Of a stretch of 64,000 bases of DNA, positions 41,991 to 51,295 are shown piece by piece. Where the stretch lies: the NCBI RefSeq assembly GCF_000722875.1, contig NZ_JFHR01000010.1:62001-126000 (forward strand), written 5' to 3'. Under the pieces are notes generated by a model. The model was given only the letters and a program-made list of their open reading frames with translations, was not told where the DNA came from and ran no database searches. Numbering within the stretch: position 1 is the stretch's first letter; the number at the start of each line of letters is the position of its first letter. Position numbers and translations under genes: made by a program. This DNA is from Sphingobium chlorophenolicum (GTDB lineage: Bacteria; Pseudomonadota; Alphaproteobacteria; Sphingomonadales; Sphingomonadaceae).

Positions 41991-42896
41991 TCACGGATAG
42001 CTCACCGTCTTCGGCCGCCCCTGCGGGATCGGGATGAATTCCTGATCGTCGCCGGGGATCAGCGGAAAGCGCATGGCTTCCCAATCCTCGCGGGCCTGCA
42101 TCAGCCGGTCGGTCGAGGATGACACGAAATTCCACCAGACATGGCGCGGCGTTTTGAACGCTTCCCCGCCGCAAAGCATCACGCGCCCGCCATCCACGCT
42201 CATCAACGTCGCCCGGATGCCGGGACGCAGCACATAGAGCGTCTGCGGCTGGAGCATCACCCCATCCAGCGCCGCGTCACCGCGGGAGACATAGATCGCC
42301 CGCTCCTCCGCATCCGCGTCGATAGGGACGGAGCCGCCGGGGGAAAGCTGTATGTCGGCATAGATGGTGTTCGCATAGGTGGTGACGGGCGAGGTCTGGC
42401 CCCAAAGGCTGCCCATGATCACGCGGGCCCTTGCGTGGCCGCCGTCGACGATGGGCAGGCCGCCCTCGCCGACATGTTCGAAGGCCGGGTCCATCTCCTC
42501 ATAACGGTCGGGCAATGCCAGCCAGGTCTGGATGGCGGAAAGTTTCGACAGTTTCGCCCGGTCTTCGTCCGGCGACCGCTCGCTATGGACGATGCCCTTG
42601 CCCGCCGTCATCAGGTTGACCGCGCCCGGCTCGATCAACTGTTCCGTGCCCAGCGAGTCGCGGTGAAGGAAGCTGCCCTCATACATATAGGTGACGGTGG
42701 CCAGATTGATGTGCGGGTGCGGACGCACGTCGACGCCCTGTCCCGGCGCGATCCGGGCGGGACCGGCCTGATCGAAGAAGATGAACGGGCCGACCATGGT
42801 GCGTTCCCTGGCCGGCAGGGAGCGATGGACCCGGAAATCGCCCAGATTATGGCTGGTCGGCGTGATGGTCTGGATGATCGGGTCGGGCGTGGTCAT
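41991..42896 (-). CDS. Pirin family protein
   Basis: 301 aa bicupin. The N-terminal cupin holds the metal ligands in VDVRPHPHINLATVTYMYEG and HRDSLGTEQLIEPGAVNLMT, then AGKGIVHSERSP with the last His and Glu. The C-terminal domain ends in a WNFVSSSTDRLMQAREDWE segment typical of pirins. Bacterial pirins include quercetinases and regulators of central metabolism. It is read towards repeat A5 and downstream of bolA. Confidence 0.92.
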   Translation of the reverse strand: MTTPDPIIQTITPTSHNLGDFRVHRSLPARERTMVGPFIFFDQAGPARIAPGQGVDVRPHPHINLATVTYMYEGSFLHRDSLGTEQLIEPGAVNLMTAGKGIVHSERSPDEDRAKLSKLSAIQTWLALPDRYEEMDPAFEHVGEGGLPIVDGGHARARVIMGSLWGQTSPVTTYANTIYADIQLSPGGSVPIDADAEERAIYVSRGDAALDGVMLQPQTLYVLRPGIRATLMSVDGGRVMLCGGEAFKTPRHVWWNFVSSSTDRLMQAREDWEAMRFPLIPGDDQEFIPIPQGRPKTVSYP

Positions 42897-42929
42897 GCTG
42901 ACTCCAGTCGGGATAGTAGCGCTATGGCG

Positions 42930-43217
42930 TCATGCTTCGCCGGGGGCGCGGGCCTTTATCGCCAGGGCGTGGACCTTGTCGCGCAGCAGGTCGGCCAGCG
43001 CGGCGTTGACCAGTCGCTGGCGGGCAACCCGGTTCTGGCCGGTGAAGCGTTCGGAAACGATGTCCACCGTGAAGTGGCTTTCGCCCGATCCGTCATGCCC
43101 CGCATGGCCGCGATGCTTCTCGCTGTCGTCGATCACGGCGAGCCGTTCGGGGGTCAGGGCGGCACGCAGCCGGGCTTCGATTTCGGTGGCGACGGGGCCT
43201 TTAACAATCTCGGTCAT
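42930..43217 (-). CDS. bolA: BolA family protein
   Basis: 95 aa. The BolA fold is shown by VIDDSEKHRGHAGHDGSGES, HFTVDIVSERFTGQNRVARQ and the RLVNAALADLLRDKVHALAI helix with the conserved H-A-L. BolA proteins pair with monothiol glutaredoxins in iron-sulfur traffic. It lies 33 bases upstream of pirin in the same direction and is divergent from the DnaJ-domain gene with only 44 bases between. Confidence 0.92.
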   Translation of the reverse strand: MTEIVKGPVATEIEARLRAALTPERLAVIDDSEKHRGHAGHDGSGESHFTVDIVSERFTGQNRVARQRLVNAALADLLRDKVHALAIKARAPGEA

Positions 43218-43261
43218 GACGCCTATATAGGCCTTTTGCCCGCACTTGCATCAGGACAATC

Positions 43262-43879
43262 TTGGCCAGCGATCCCTTCTCGACACGCCGTTTCAACCGT
43301 TTCCACGGCCGCGTGGAAAGCGACCGGCCCTGCGCGGTTCCCGGCTGCGAGGAGCCGGGCGAATTCCGCGCCCCGCCGCTGGAAGGAAGCACGGCGAACC
43401 GGGAGGGACCGAATTGGCGCTGGCTGTGCCTGGACCATGTGCGGGAGTTCAACCAGGGCTATAATTTCTTCACCGGCATGAGCCCGGAGGAGATCGCCGC
43501 CGCCCAGCGCCCCTATGCGGGGTGGGAGCGGGAGACGCGGGCCTTTTCCTCCAATGCCGCCAGCCCGCCGCCCAAATGGTCGGATTTTCAGGATCCGCTG
43601 GACGCCATCGGCGCCAAGTTCAAGGAACGGGTGGCGAAGGCGCGGGCGGACAGCCAGATGCGGCAGGACGGGAAATATCTGTCGCGGGACGACCGCCGGG
43701 CGCTGGACGTGATGGGATTGCCGATCGACGCGGACCGCAAGGCGCTGCGGCAGCGCTATACCGAACTGCTCCGGCGCTTCCATCCCGATCATAATGGCGG
43801 CGATCGGGGCCATGAGGCGTCGTTGCAGGGGGTGATCGAGGCCTATCAGCTTCTGCGGAAGGCGGAGGCCTTCGCCTGA
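43262..43879 (+). CDS. J-domain (DnaJ-like) protein with N-terminal zinc-site-like region
   Basis: 205 aa. The J domain is at the C terminus (residues about 140-205): LDVMGLPIDADRKALRQRYT, then LLRRFHPDHNGGDRG with the HPD motif. The N-terminal half has CAVPGCEEPGEF and WRWLCLDHVREFNQGYNFF, whose Cys/Cys/Cys/His could bind zinc. It would stimulate a DnaK-type ATPase. The start is TTG 43262, after AGGAC; no ATG gives the conserved N terminus. The overlapping 5' spacer is shared with divergent bolA. Confidence 0.82.
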   Translation: MASDPFSTRRFNRFHGRVESDRPCAVPGCEEPGEFRAPPLEGSTANREGPNWRWLCLDHVREFNQGYNFFTGMSPEEIAAAQRPYAGWERETRAFSSNAASPPPKWSDFQDPLDAIGAKFKERVAKARADSQMRQDGKYLSRDDRRALDVMGLPIDADRKALRQRYTELLRRFHPDHNGGDRGHEASLQGVIEAYQLLRKAEAFA

Positions 43880-44002
43880 GGCAGCAGGCCAGTTTGGCCG
43901 AATGGGCCGCTTGATCCCCGCACGTTAAGGCCCCACTCTATCGACATGCCTGTCCCCGATGGCTAGGGCAGTGCCGACCAGACCGTTCAAAGAGACCAGC
44001 AG

Positions 44003-45010
44003 ATGACCGACATCCCGAACGTCCAGCCCGATACCCGCGCCGAAACGCTGCTGGCCTCGCCCGACCGCGAAGTCGACGCGCGCGAAGTGTTCGGCATCGA
44101 TGTCGACATGAAAATCCCCGCCTTTTCGGAGGCGGACGAGCGGGTGCCCGATCTCGACCCCGCCTATGTGTTCGATCCGGACACCACCCTCGCGATCCTG
44201 GCAGGCTTCGCCTATAATCGCCGCGTGATGGTGCAGGGCTATCACGGCACCGGCAAGTCGAGCCATATCGAACAGGTCGCCGCCCGCCTGCGCTGGCCGT
44301 GCATCCGCATCAATCTGGACGCGCATATCAGCCGCATCGATCTGGTCGGCCGCGACGCCATCGTCCTGAAGGAAGGCCAGCAGGTCACGGAATTCCGCGA
44401 AGGTCTGCTCCCCTGGGCGTTGCAACGGCCGGTCGCGCTGGTGTTCGACGAATATGACGCCGGTCGCCCCGACGTGATGTTCGTGATCCAGCGCGTGCTG
44501 GAAACCGACGGCAAGATGACTTTGCTCGACCAGAACCGGGTCATCCGCCCGAACCCCTGGTTTCGTCTGTTTGCGACGGCCAACACCGTGGGCCTGGGCG
44601 ACACGACCGGCCTCTATCACGGCACGCAGCAGATCAACCAAGGCCAGATGGACCGCTGGAACCTGGTGGTCGCGCTCAACTATCTGCCCGCCGCGACCGA
44701 GGCGCAGGTGGTGCTCGCCAAGTCCGGAGAATATGATCATGAGGGCGGCCGCAAGGAAGTCGAGAATATGATCAAGGTGGCGGAACTGACCCGTCAGGGC
44801 TTCGTCAACGGCGACATCTCGACCGTCATGTCGCCGCGCACCGTGATAAGCTGGGCGCAGAATGCGCTGATCTTCAAGAATATCGGCTTCGCCTTCCGCC
44901 TCAGCTTCCTCAACAAATGCGACGAGGCGGAACGGCCGCTGGTGGCCGAATATTATCAGCGCGTCTTCGGCAAGGATCTGCCCGAAAGCGTGGCGCACCG
45001 GGCGGCGTAA
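44003..45010 (+). CDS. cobS: Cobaltochelatase subunit CobS
   Basis: 335 aa AAA ATPase. Walker A GYHGTGKS at residues 79-86, Walker [12 protein letters not shown], and the sequence [20 protein letters not shown] are typical of CobS. With CobT and CobN it inserts cobalt into hydrogenobyrinic acid a,c-diamide; CobS/CobT are the ATP-using part. It starts the operon that runs to cobT at 48824, with four other genes between. CobN is not in the window. Confidence 0.95.
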   Translation: MTDIPNVQPDTRAETLLASPDREVDAREVFGIDVDMKIPAFSEADERVPDLDPAYVFDPDTTLAILAGFAYNRRVMVQGYHGTGKSSHIEQVAARLRWPCIRINLDAHISRIDLVGRDAIVLKEGQQVTEFREGLLPWALQRPVALVFDEYDAGRPDVMFVIQRVLETDGKMTLLDQNRVIRPNPWFRLFATANTVGLGDTTGLYHGTQQINQGQMDRWNLVVALNYLPAATEAQVVLAKSGEYDHEGGRKEVENMIKVAELTRQGFVNGDISTVMSPRTVISWAQNALIFKNIGFAFRLSFLNKCDEAERPLVAEYYQRVFGKDLPESVAHRAA

Positions 45011-45011
45011 T

Positions 45012-45437
45012 ATGGTTCAAGGCCTTTCACGGGCGCATCTTAAAGCGCTTAGCCTTTCCAAATTGGACGACGCCGCTCTTCTCTTCCAATGTGAAAGATG
45101 GGCGAGCGCCTATTATCTAGCGGGCTATGCCGTGGAGCTGGGGCTGAAGGCGTGTGCGGCGACCCAATTTTCGGCGGAAACGATCCCCGACAAGAAACTT
45201 GTAAATTCGTTACATACGCACAGTCTCGATTCATTGGTTGGTCTTGCTGGCCTGAGAGCCGACCTCCGTGCCAAGCAGGATGAAGACAGCGAGTTTTCGG
45301 CAAATTGGGGTATAACATTGGAATGGGTTCCAGAGTCCCGTTACGAATCTACTGACAAAAGTTCTGCCCATTATTTGATTAATGCCATTCAAAATGAACA
45401 GCATGGAGTCCTGCCATGGATACAAACACATTGGTGA
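45012..45437 (+). CDS. HEPN-like helical protein, AT-rich insert in the cob operon
   Basis: 141 aa. LDDAALLFQCERWASAYYLA followed by GYAVELGLKACAA resembles the long helix of HEPN domains, with a later THSLDSLVGLAG and a C-terminal WVPESRYESTDKSSAHYLIN, which also occurs in that family. The R-x4-6-H RNase motif of toxic HEPN proteins is not seen. The gene begins two bases after the cobS stop and overlaps the next gene by 22 bases. G+C over 45301-45420 is 50 of 120 bases (42%), against 40 of 60 in cobS at 44641-44700: a sign of transfer. Confidence 0.65.
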   Translation: MVQGLSRAHLKALSLSKLDDAALLFQCERWASAYYLAGYAVELGLKACAATQFSAETIPDKKLVNSLHTHSLDSLVGLAGLRADLRAKQDEDSEFSANWGITLEWVPESRYESTDKSSAHYLINAIQNEQHGVLPWIQTHW

Positions 45438-45790
45438 AAGAAGGACAGTGCCTTGTTCGTTATCTTGACGAAGGCAAGGTGAAGCCACGTGGGGCCGTAT
45501 GGGTGTATAGTTCGGACACCGAAACATGGCGCTTGTGGATTGTGCCTTCGGCTCAAATTACAGACAAAAGCGAATTCTATCGCTTGGTTTCCGAAACTAT
45601 CTCAAAGCATCGAGTGGAGATGCCTACTCTGGATATAGGGTCGGTTGAATTGAAGTCGGCCGACCATCCGGTTGTTCAGGGTTTGGGTAAATTTCTGCAT
45701 ATGGAAGGGCTTGGGGCGGCAACGTTCAGCAACAATCGTTTCAACGGCTTCTTCCTTCCGGATGGTGTCGTCCTTAGGATGGCCGTGTAG
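45416..45790 (+). CDS. Unknown protein paired with the HEPN-like gene
   Basis: 124 aa, no family recognised. It has alternating strands and helices: VKEGQCLVRYLDEGKVKPRG, WVYSSDTETWRLWIVPSA, and a C-terminal FLPDGVVLRMAV. No signal or membrane segment. Its ATG lies inside the HEPN-like frame, with GGAG nine bases upstream, so the two are translated as a unit. Like its partner it is AT-rich for this genome. The two-gene layout resembles toxin-antitoxin or defence pairs, but nothing in this protein looks like the usual nucleotidyltransferase (MNT) partner. Confidence 0.6.
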   Translation: MDTNTLVKEGQCLVRYLDEGKVKPRGAVWVYSSDTETWRLWIVPSAQITDKSEFYRLVSETISKHRVEMPTLDIGSVELKSADHPVVQGLGKFLHMEGLGAATFSNNRFNGFFLPDGVVLRMAV

Positions 45791-45793
45791 TCT

Positions 45794-46216
45794 ATGATCG
45801 TGGTCGAACGGATCGATCCGGAGGGCAGGACCGCCCATCGGATCAGCATCAGAGGGCATGAACTGATCGCGGACATGTCGGCGCCGGACGGCGATGACGC
45901 CGGGCCGGACCCGCATGACCTCTACGATTCGGCTCTGGGCGCGTGCAAGGCGATGACCATGCTCTGGTATGCGCAGCGCAACGGCATCCCGGTGGAGGGC
46001 ATCCATGTCGGCGTGGTCCGCGACGCCAGCCAGGAACGCAAGGGCATCTACAGGCTGACGACGCGCATCGCGCTGTCCGGCCCTTTGAGCGCGGACCAGC
46101 ATGACAAGCTGATCGCCGTCGCCGCCAAATGCCCGGTGCACAAGCTGATGAGCGAAGTCGAAACGCAGATCGAAACCATCGCCGTGCCCTATGTGGGTGA
46201 GGGCGAGCGGCCGTGA
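45794..46216 (+). CDS. OsmC-family protein
   Basis: 140 aa. HRISIRGHELIADMSAP, PHDLYDSALGACKAMTM (Cys of the redox pair) and VAAKCPVHKLM (second Cys) match OsmC/Ohr-like proteins that reduce organic peroxides with thiols. Four bases separate it from the previous gene, and its stop overlaps the phosphatase start. It has normal G+C, so it is the native neighbour of cobS rather than part of the insert. Confidence 0.88.
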   Translation: MIVVERIDPEGRTAHRISIRGHELIADMSAPDGDDAGPDPHDLYDSALGACKAMTMLWYAQRNGIPVEGIHVGVVRDASQERKGIYRLTTRIALSGPLSADQHDKLIAVAAKCPVHKLMSEVETQIETIAVPYVGEGERP

Positions 46217-46998
46217 GCGGGACTGTCGCCCTGACGCCGGAGGAAGGCCGCCTGCCGTTGGAGAGCGCGTTCAACCTGCGCGACTTCGGCGGTTATGCGA
46301 CCGCCGACGGGCGCTGCGTGAAGCGCGGCATGCTCTACCGGTCGGGGACGATGGCGTTGCTGACGGACGGGGATGCGGACCATCTCCGCTCGCTCGGCAT
46401 CAAGGCGATCTGCGATTTCCGCCGGGGCAACGAACGGACTGCCGAACCCACGTCATGGCATGGGGCGGATGTCGATTATTTCTGCCGCGACTATACGGAA
46501 AGCAGCGGCCTGCTGGGCGAGATGCTGCAGCGCGACGGCGCCACGGCCGAAGACATGCGCCAGACGATGATCGCCCTTTATCGCGTCATTCCGGTCGATC
46601 ATGCCGAATCCTACCGCGCCATGTTCGAACGGATCGCGGATGGGCGGGTGCCATTGCTGATCAACTGTTCGGCGGGCAAGGACCGCACCGGCGTGGGTGC
46701 GGCGTTGATCCTGGCCGCTTTGGGCGTGCCGCGCCCGACCATCGTTCAGGATTATCTGGCGACCAACGCCCATGCCGATTGGGACTGGCTGTTGGCGCAG
46801 CGCGACACGCTGGTGGCGCGGATGCGGCTGGCGAAGACCGAGATGCTCGAACCGCTGCTGAGCGCGGAGGCCGTCTATCTGGACACGTTCTTCGCGGCGC
46901 TGGATGAAAGCCATGGCGGCGTGGACGGCTATTTGAACGACATGCTGGGCGTGGACGCCGCGACGCGGGATGCGATGCGCGGGATGCTGCTGGACTGA
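46213..46998 (+). CDS. Tyrosine-protein phosphatase-like (PF13350 family)
   Basis: 261 aa. [20 protein letters not shown] and GMLYRSGTM open the family; the P-loop reads [13 protein letters not shown], with Cys152 and Arg158 in place. The residue before the cysteine, almost always His in this family, is Asn151 here, which may lower reactivity of the thiol. GTG 46213 overlaps the OsmC stop. The stop overlaps cobT as TGATG. Its substrate is unknown. Confidence 0.85.
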   Translation: MSGTVALTPEEGRLPLESAFNLRDFGGYATADGRCVKRGMLYRSGTMALLTDGDADHLRSLGIKAICDFRRGNERTAEPTSWHGADVDYFCRDYTESSGLLGEMLQRDGATAEDMRQTMIALYRVIPVDHAESYRAMFERIADGRVPLLINCSAGKDRTGVGAALILAALGVPRPTIVQDYLATNAHADWDWLLAQRDTLVARMRLAKTEMLEPLLSAEAVYLDTFFAALDESHGGVDGYLNDMLGVDAATRDAMRGMLLD

Positions 46999-48824
46999 TG
47001 GCCGACCGTTCCCCCCTCGACGCCTTCAAGGATGTGCTGTCAGGCGCGGCGCGCTCCATCGCCCGCGATGCGGAGGTGGAGGTGGGCTTCACCGCCGACA
47101 CGCCGCATATGGCTGGCAAGGCGATCAAGGTGCCGACGCCCGGCCGCAACCTGCCCGCCGATCAGGTGGCGCTGGCGCGGGGCTATGCCGACGCCAATGC
47201 GCTGCGGCTGCGGCACCATAATGCGAAGGTCCACAACGCCGCCGCACCCGGCGACGCGACGGCGCGGGCGGTTTACGACGCCGTCGAGCAGGCGCGGGTA
47301 GAGGCGATCGGTTCGCGGGCGATGGAGGGGGTGCGCGCCAACCTCAACCATGCGCTCGACCTCAAGCTGAAATCCGATCCGATCCGCCGGGCGCGTTCCG
47401 CCGATGAAGTGCCCCTGTCGACCGCGCTGGCGCTCAAGGTGCGGGAACGGCTGACCGGACAGGCCGCGCCCAAGGATGTGCGGGCGGGCCTCGCCATGGT
47501 CGACCAGTGGATCGAGGACAAGGCGGGCGCCGATCTCGACGCTCTGGCCATGGCGATAGACGACCAGCGCGCTTTCCAGAAGCTGACATCGGCCATGCTG
47601 GAGCATCTCCAGTTGATCGACGCCGACGTGCCGCCCGAAACCGACGATTCCGAACCGCAGGAAGAGGGCGAGGAGGAAGAGCAGCAACAGGAGGACGGCG
47701 ACAGCGGCGAGGATCAGGCGGGCGACAGCGACGCCTTTGCAGAGACCCGCGCCGAGGATCAGGGCGGCGACACCGAGGACGGCGAAACCGAATATAGCGA
47801 CGAATTCGACGCCGACAGCGAAGAAGGCGCGGAGGATATGGGCGAGGACGGCATGATGCCCGTCCGCCCGAACCGGCCGATGGGCGATCTGCCGCCGGGC
47901 TTCGATTACAAGCCCTATACGATGCTGCATGACGAGGTCGTGACGGCCGAAGACCTGTGCGACGAGGATGAATTGCTGCGGCTGCGCGGCTTCCTCGACC
48001 AGCAACTCGTCAGCCTGCAGGGCGCGGTGACGAAACTCGCCAACCGGCTCCAGCGGCGGCTGATGGCGCAGCAGTCGCGGTCCTGGGATTTCGACCAGGA
48101 GGAAGGGCTGCTCGACGCGGCGCGGCTGGCGCGGATCGTGATCGATCCCACCCGCTCGCTCAGCTACAAGATCGAGCGGGACACCGAATTCCGCGACACC
48201 GTCGTCACGCTGCTGATCGACAATAGCGGATCGATGCGCGGGCGGCCCATCTCCATCGCGGCGATCAGCGCCGACATCATGGCGCGCACGCTGGAACGCT
48301 GCGGCGTCAAGACCGAGATATTGGGCTTCACCACCCGCGCCTGGAAGGGCGGGCAGAGCCGCGAGGATTGGCTGGCCGCCGGGCGTCCGCCGATGCCGGG
48401 GCGTCTGAACGACCTGCGCCACATCGTCTACAAGAAGGCCGACGAACCCTGGCGCCGGGCGCGCAAGAATCTGGGCCTGATGATGCGCGAGGGGCTGCTC
48501 AAGGAGAATATCGACGGCGAGGCGCTGCTGTGGGCGCATAGCCGCCTGCTCGCGCGCAATGAGGAGCGCCGCATCCTGATGGTGATATCCGACGGCGCGC
48601 CGGTCGATGACTCCACCCTGTCGGTGAACAGCGGCACCTATCTGGAGCGCCATTTGCGGCAGGTGATCGAGTGGATCGAGAATCGCTCGCCCGTGCAGCT
48701 CGTCGCCATCGGCATCGGCCATGATGTCACCCGCTATTATCGCCGCGCCGTGACCATCATGGATGCCGAACAGCTCGGCGGCACCATGGTGGAGCAACTC
48801 GCCGGCCTGTTCGACGAAGATTAG
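46998..48824 (+). CDS. cobT: Cobaltochelatase subunit CobT
   Basis: 608 aa. N-terminal helical domain ([20 protein letters not shown]), an acidic linker about residues 213-290 ([20 protein letters not shown]), then a von Willebrand A domain with the MIDAS start DNSGS at 408-412 and later [12 protein letters not shown]. This is the normal CobT layout. It forms the chaperone-like complex with CobS. Translation is coupled to the phosphatase gene upstream. Confidence 0.95.
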   Translation: MADRSPLDAFKDVLSGAARSIARDAEVEVGFTADTPHMAGKAIKVPTPGRNLPADQVALARGYADANALRLRHHNAKVHNAAAPGDATARAVYDAVEQARVEAIGSRAMEGVRANLNHALDLKLKSDPIRRARSADEVPLSTALALKVRERLTGQAAPKDVRAGLAMVDQWIEDKAGADLDALAMAIDDQRAFQKLTSAMLEHLQLIDADVPPETDDSEPQEEGEEEEQQQEDGDSGEDQAGDSDAFAETRAEDQGGDTEDGETEYSDEFDADSEEGAEDMGEDGMMPVRPNRPMGDLPPGFDYKPYTMLHDEVVTAEDLCDEDELLRLRGFLDQQLVSLQGAVTKLANRLQRRLMAQQSRSWDFDQEEGLLDAARLARIVIDPTRSLSYKIERDTEFRDTVVTLLIDNSGSMRGRPISIAAISADIMARTLERCGVKTEILGFTTRAWKGGQSREDWLAAGRPPMPGRLNDLRHIVYKKADEPWRRARKNLGLMMREGLLKENIDGEALLWAHSRLLARNEERRILMVISDGAPVDDSTLSVNSGTYLERHLRQVIEWIENRSPVQLVAIGIGHDVTRYYRRAVTIMDAEQLGGTMVEQLAGLFDED

Positions 48825-48835
48825 AAGCCCTGCTC

Positions 48836-48868
48836 GTTCGGGCTTCGACGATGTCGAGACCCGGACCT
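48836..48868. repeat. Imperfect hairpin TTCGGGCTTCGAC / GTCGAGACCCGGA
   Basis: Just after the cobT stop, TCGGGCTTCGAC-GAT-GTCGAGACCCGGA folds with one bulge. It resembles the half repeat at 39797 and half of repeat D. It may end cobT transcription. Confidence 0.55.
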
Positions 48869-48938
48869 TCCCTTGAAAAGAAGACCGGCAATCTCGACCT
48901 CGTAAAGGCCCCGACGGGCGTTTAAGTAGGAGAGTGCA

Positions 48939-49409
48939 ATGAGTGTCGCCTTCCGTCGCGAAAGTGACGAGGAGCATCTGGAACCCACTTTCGAGATTCC
49001 GTTGCCGCCCGGCCCTAACTGGGTGACGGCGCGGGGCCTGCGGCTGACGCGGGAGAAGGTGGAGGCGCTGGAAGCGGTCGAGACCGAAGCCATGGCCGAG
49101 GAGGACGCCAAGAAGCTGAAGCGCGAACTGCGCTATTGGCGGACCCGGCTGGCGACGGCGGAATTGCGGCCTATCCCGGATGCGGAGGCCGTGGCCTTCG
49201 GCAGCCGCGTCACCTACCGCCTGAACGGCAAGGAGAAGCGGATCGATCTCGTCGGCGACGATGAAGCCGAACCGGCGGAAGGGCGCATCGCCTTCTCCGC
49301 GCCGCTGGCCCGCGCCATGATGGATGCGGAGGAGGGGGAAGCCATCGATTTCGCCGGCAAACCGGGCGCGATCACGATCATCGCCATAGAGGCGATATTG
49401 GAGGAATAA
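48939..49409 (+). CDS. GreA/GreB-family elongation factor-like protein
   Basis: 156 aa. The C-terminal half has the FKBP-like Gre domain: GSRVTYRLNGKEKRIDLVGD, then EPAEGRIAFSAPLARAMMDA. The N-terminal part has a charged helix region (KVEALEAVETEAMAEEDAKK), shorter than the coiled-coil of true GreA, so it is probably a Gre-like binder of RNA polymerase or of nucleoside diphosphate kinase rather than GreA itself. Repeat B3 starts right after its stop. Confidence 0.75.
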   Translation: MSVAFRRESDEEHLEPTFEIPLPPGPNWVTARGLRLTREKVEALEAVETEAMAEEDAKKLKRELRYWRTRLATAELRPIPDAEAVAFGSRVTYRLNGKEKRIDLVGDDEAEPAEGRIAFSAPLARAMMDAEEGEAIDFAGKPGAITIIAIEAILEE

Positions 49410-49478
49410 TGGGTTCCTCCGTAGGCAGGAACCCAGTCCCGCCGTCTGAACTGGGCTCCTGCCTTCGCAGGAGGAGCA
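49410..49478. repeat. Family B repeat, copy B3
   Basis: GGGTTCCTCCGTAGGCAGGA with ACCC and the inverted CTGGGCTCCTGCCTTCGCAG arm, around a short centre. It begins one base after the GreA-like stop, between convergent genes, followed by a terminator at 49493. Confidence 0.8.
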
Positions 49479-49492
49479 TGTTAAGGACCAAA

Positions 49493-49525
49493 AAAGGCCC
49501 TCCAGTCCTGACTGGAGGGCCTTTT
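49493..49525. terminator. Terminator hairpin before dps
   Basis: A perfect 15-base stem AAAAGGCCCTCCAGT / ACTGGAGGGCCTTTT with a three-base loop, flanked by A- and T-runs. It ends four bases before the dps stop and can serve both convergent genes. Confidence 0.85.
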
Positions 49526-49529
49526 CCTA

Positions 49530-50054
49530 TCAGCCGTTGCGACCGGCCTCAAACAGGAACCAGGCGCGTTCCTCGGCCTGATCCGTCCAGTCGTCGATAA
49601 TGCCTTCGGTCGCATTGTCGCCCGCCTCGGTCGCGGCGGCCTTCGCAGCGCGCAGCGATTCGACCAGCTTCAGATTATCCTCGCGCAGTTCGTTCAGCAT
49701 GTCGCCGGGGCTGACATAATCGGCGTCATTGTCGACCACCGACTGATGGCGCGCAATATCGCCGATGGAGCGCAGTGTCGTGTTACCGGTCTTGCGCACC
49801 CGCTCCGCGATCAGGTCGGTCGTCGCCAGGATCTGCGCGGCCTGCTCGTCGAACATCAGGTGATAGTCGCGAAAATGCGGGCCGGAGACATGCCAGTGGA
49901 AATTCTTGGTCTTGAAATACAGCGCATAGCTGTCCGCCAGCACGCCGTTCAGCGCCTGCGCGACCGACTTGGTAGCGTTGCCGCGCAGGTCCGTCGGGGT
50001 CTTGAGGTCGGGGGAGGTCATGCTTGGCTCCTGCTGCTGATTGGTTTCGGACAT
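49530..50054 (-). CDS. dps: Dps family DNA-binding ferritin
   Basis: 174 aa. KNFHWHVSGPHFRDYHLMFD holds the Dps ferroxidase residues (His, His, Asp, Glu), and GNATKSVAQALNGVLADSYA is the first helix. It stores iron and shields DNA. Two starts have ribosome-binding sites: ATG 50054 (AAGGA) and ATG 50021 (AGGAG), so the first 11 residues (MSETNQQQEPS) may be absent. It is the 3' neighbour of the GreA-like gene. Confidence 0.92.
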   Translation of the reverse strand: MSETNQQQEPSMTSPDLKTPTDLRGNATKSVAQALNGVLADSYALYFKTKNFHWHVSGPHFRDYHLMFDEQAAQILATTDLIAERVRKTGNTTLRSIGDIARHQSVVDNDADYVSPGDMLNELREDNLKLVESLRAAKAAATEAGDNATEGIIDDWTDQAEERAWFLFEAGRNG

Positions 50055-50137
50055 ATAATGATCCTTGGCCGATAACGTGCCATGACAAATGCCAAATTTC
50101 GGGCGAAATTTTCTGTCAGTCTGATGCAGTCGTTCGA

Positions 50138-50704
50138 TCAGCCAAGGTTCAATGCCGAAACCGCCGCGGCAAGGCCGATCAGCAGCACCAATATGCCGCC
50201 CCCCCGGCGGATGACGGATATGGGGAGCATCTTGAACAGCCGCTCGCGCAGCAGAACCACCGGCGCCGTCGCGGCGACGATGCCCATGGCGCCCCCGGCC
50301 GCGGCCAGCAGGGGATCGGCGGTGCGGACGGCGATGCCCAGGATCAGGAATTGCGCGCCGCCGCCGAAACCCAGGATGAACAGGCCCAGCGCGGTGGTGA
50401 GGAACGGCCCCAGCCGCCAGTTGGCCAACGGGTCGGGCCGCCCGACTGGCCACAACATGCCGCCGCCCAGGAAGATCAGCGCCAGCGCCAGGAACAGCAG
50501 CCGGGCATCGGACCCCAGCATCCGCATCAGGAAAGCGCCCGCCGCAGCCCCTATGGCGGCATTGGCGACGGCGGCCGCCACGATCCCCGCGATCACCGCG
50601 CCGTCCCGCCGGAACCGCTGCGCCAGCGCCAGGGTCAGCCATTGCCCCTTGTCCCCGATCTCCCCCAACAGGCAGCCGAGCAGCGCGATCAGCAATGCGT
50701 CCAT
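50138..50704 (-). CDS. GDT1/TMEM165 (UPF0016) family membrane cation transporter
   Basis: 188 aa with six hydrophobic segments. GCLLGEIGDKGQWLTLALAQ holds the family motif E-x-G-D-K-(S/T/G) in the first helix; the second copy near the middle is weaker (FGGGAQFLILGIAV). Members move calcium or manganese ions. It lies between dps and an unknown gene, on the same strand. Confidence 0.8.
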   Translation of the reverse strand: MDALLIALLGCLLGEIGDKGQWLTLALAQRFRRDGAVIAGIVAAAVANAAIGAAAGAFLMRMLGSDARLLFLALALIFLGGGMLWPVGRPDPLANWRLGPFLTTALGLFILGFGGGAQFLILGIAVRTADPLLAAAGGAMGIVAATAPVVLLRERLFKMLPISVIRRGGGILVLLIGLAAAVSALNLG

Positions 50705-50728
50705 TCGGCGGCTATTTCCCGATTCGGT

Positions 50729-51067
50729 TCAGGCGACCGGATGCGCGCCGTTTCCGGCGGGTCTGGCGGGCTTGGCGGTCATGGGCATGGGGATGACATC
50801 CGCCTCCGGCATTTCGGCGGCGATGGCGTCGCGCATCAGGTCCAGATAGGACATCACCACGGGCCCCGCCCCCTGCAGGGACAGCGCCGATTGCAGCGTA
50901 CTGGCCAGGCATTCCACCGTGTCCAGGCGAAAGGCCCGCGCGATATGACGTATCTGGTCGATCTCGTCGCGCAGCCGCACCACCGACACATGGCCCCGTT
51001 CCCCCGCAAGCCCGTCGACCCGGCAAAGCAGGTTGGCCAGAATGACCAGCATCGGATCATGTCGCAT
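50729..51067 (-). CDS. Conserved hypothetical protein
   Basis: 112 aa, no domain known to me. Helical (VILANLLCRVDGLAGERGHV; VRLRDEIDQIRHIARAFRLD; ALSLQGAGPVVMSYLDLMRD) with a proline-rich end. No signal peptide. It may be cotranscribed with the GDT1 gene 24 bases downstream. The 228-base spacer to rpmG holds both promoters, with a TTGACA at 51179 but no good -10. Confidence 0.6.
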   Translation of the reverse strand: MRHDPMLVILANLLCRVDGLAGERGHVSVVRLRDEIDQIRHIARAFRLDTVECLASTLQSALSLQGAGPVVMSYLDLMRDAIAAEMPEADVIPMPMTAKPARPAGNGAHPVA

Positions 51068-51295
51068 GGCGTGAATCCCCCATCTTCGGCCCCATCCTTC
51101 GGCCCCGACTCCACCATAAGGCGCCCCGGTTAAGGGCGCGTAAAGTGTAGCATGGCCGCAAGGTCGGGCCCACGAGCCTTGACATCGACCCGAATCTCCC
51201 TCATGAGCCGCCGCTGAAACGGGGCGGTCCCTTCCTCGAAAGAGATTTGGGGCCGCTCTTCTTTTTCATGATATTCACGACCAGGGACTAAGGCC

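Noticed and set aside
43880..44002. Cobalamin riboswitch before cobS
   Set aside because: The 123-base leader shows no B12 box or matching folds.
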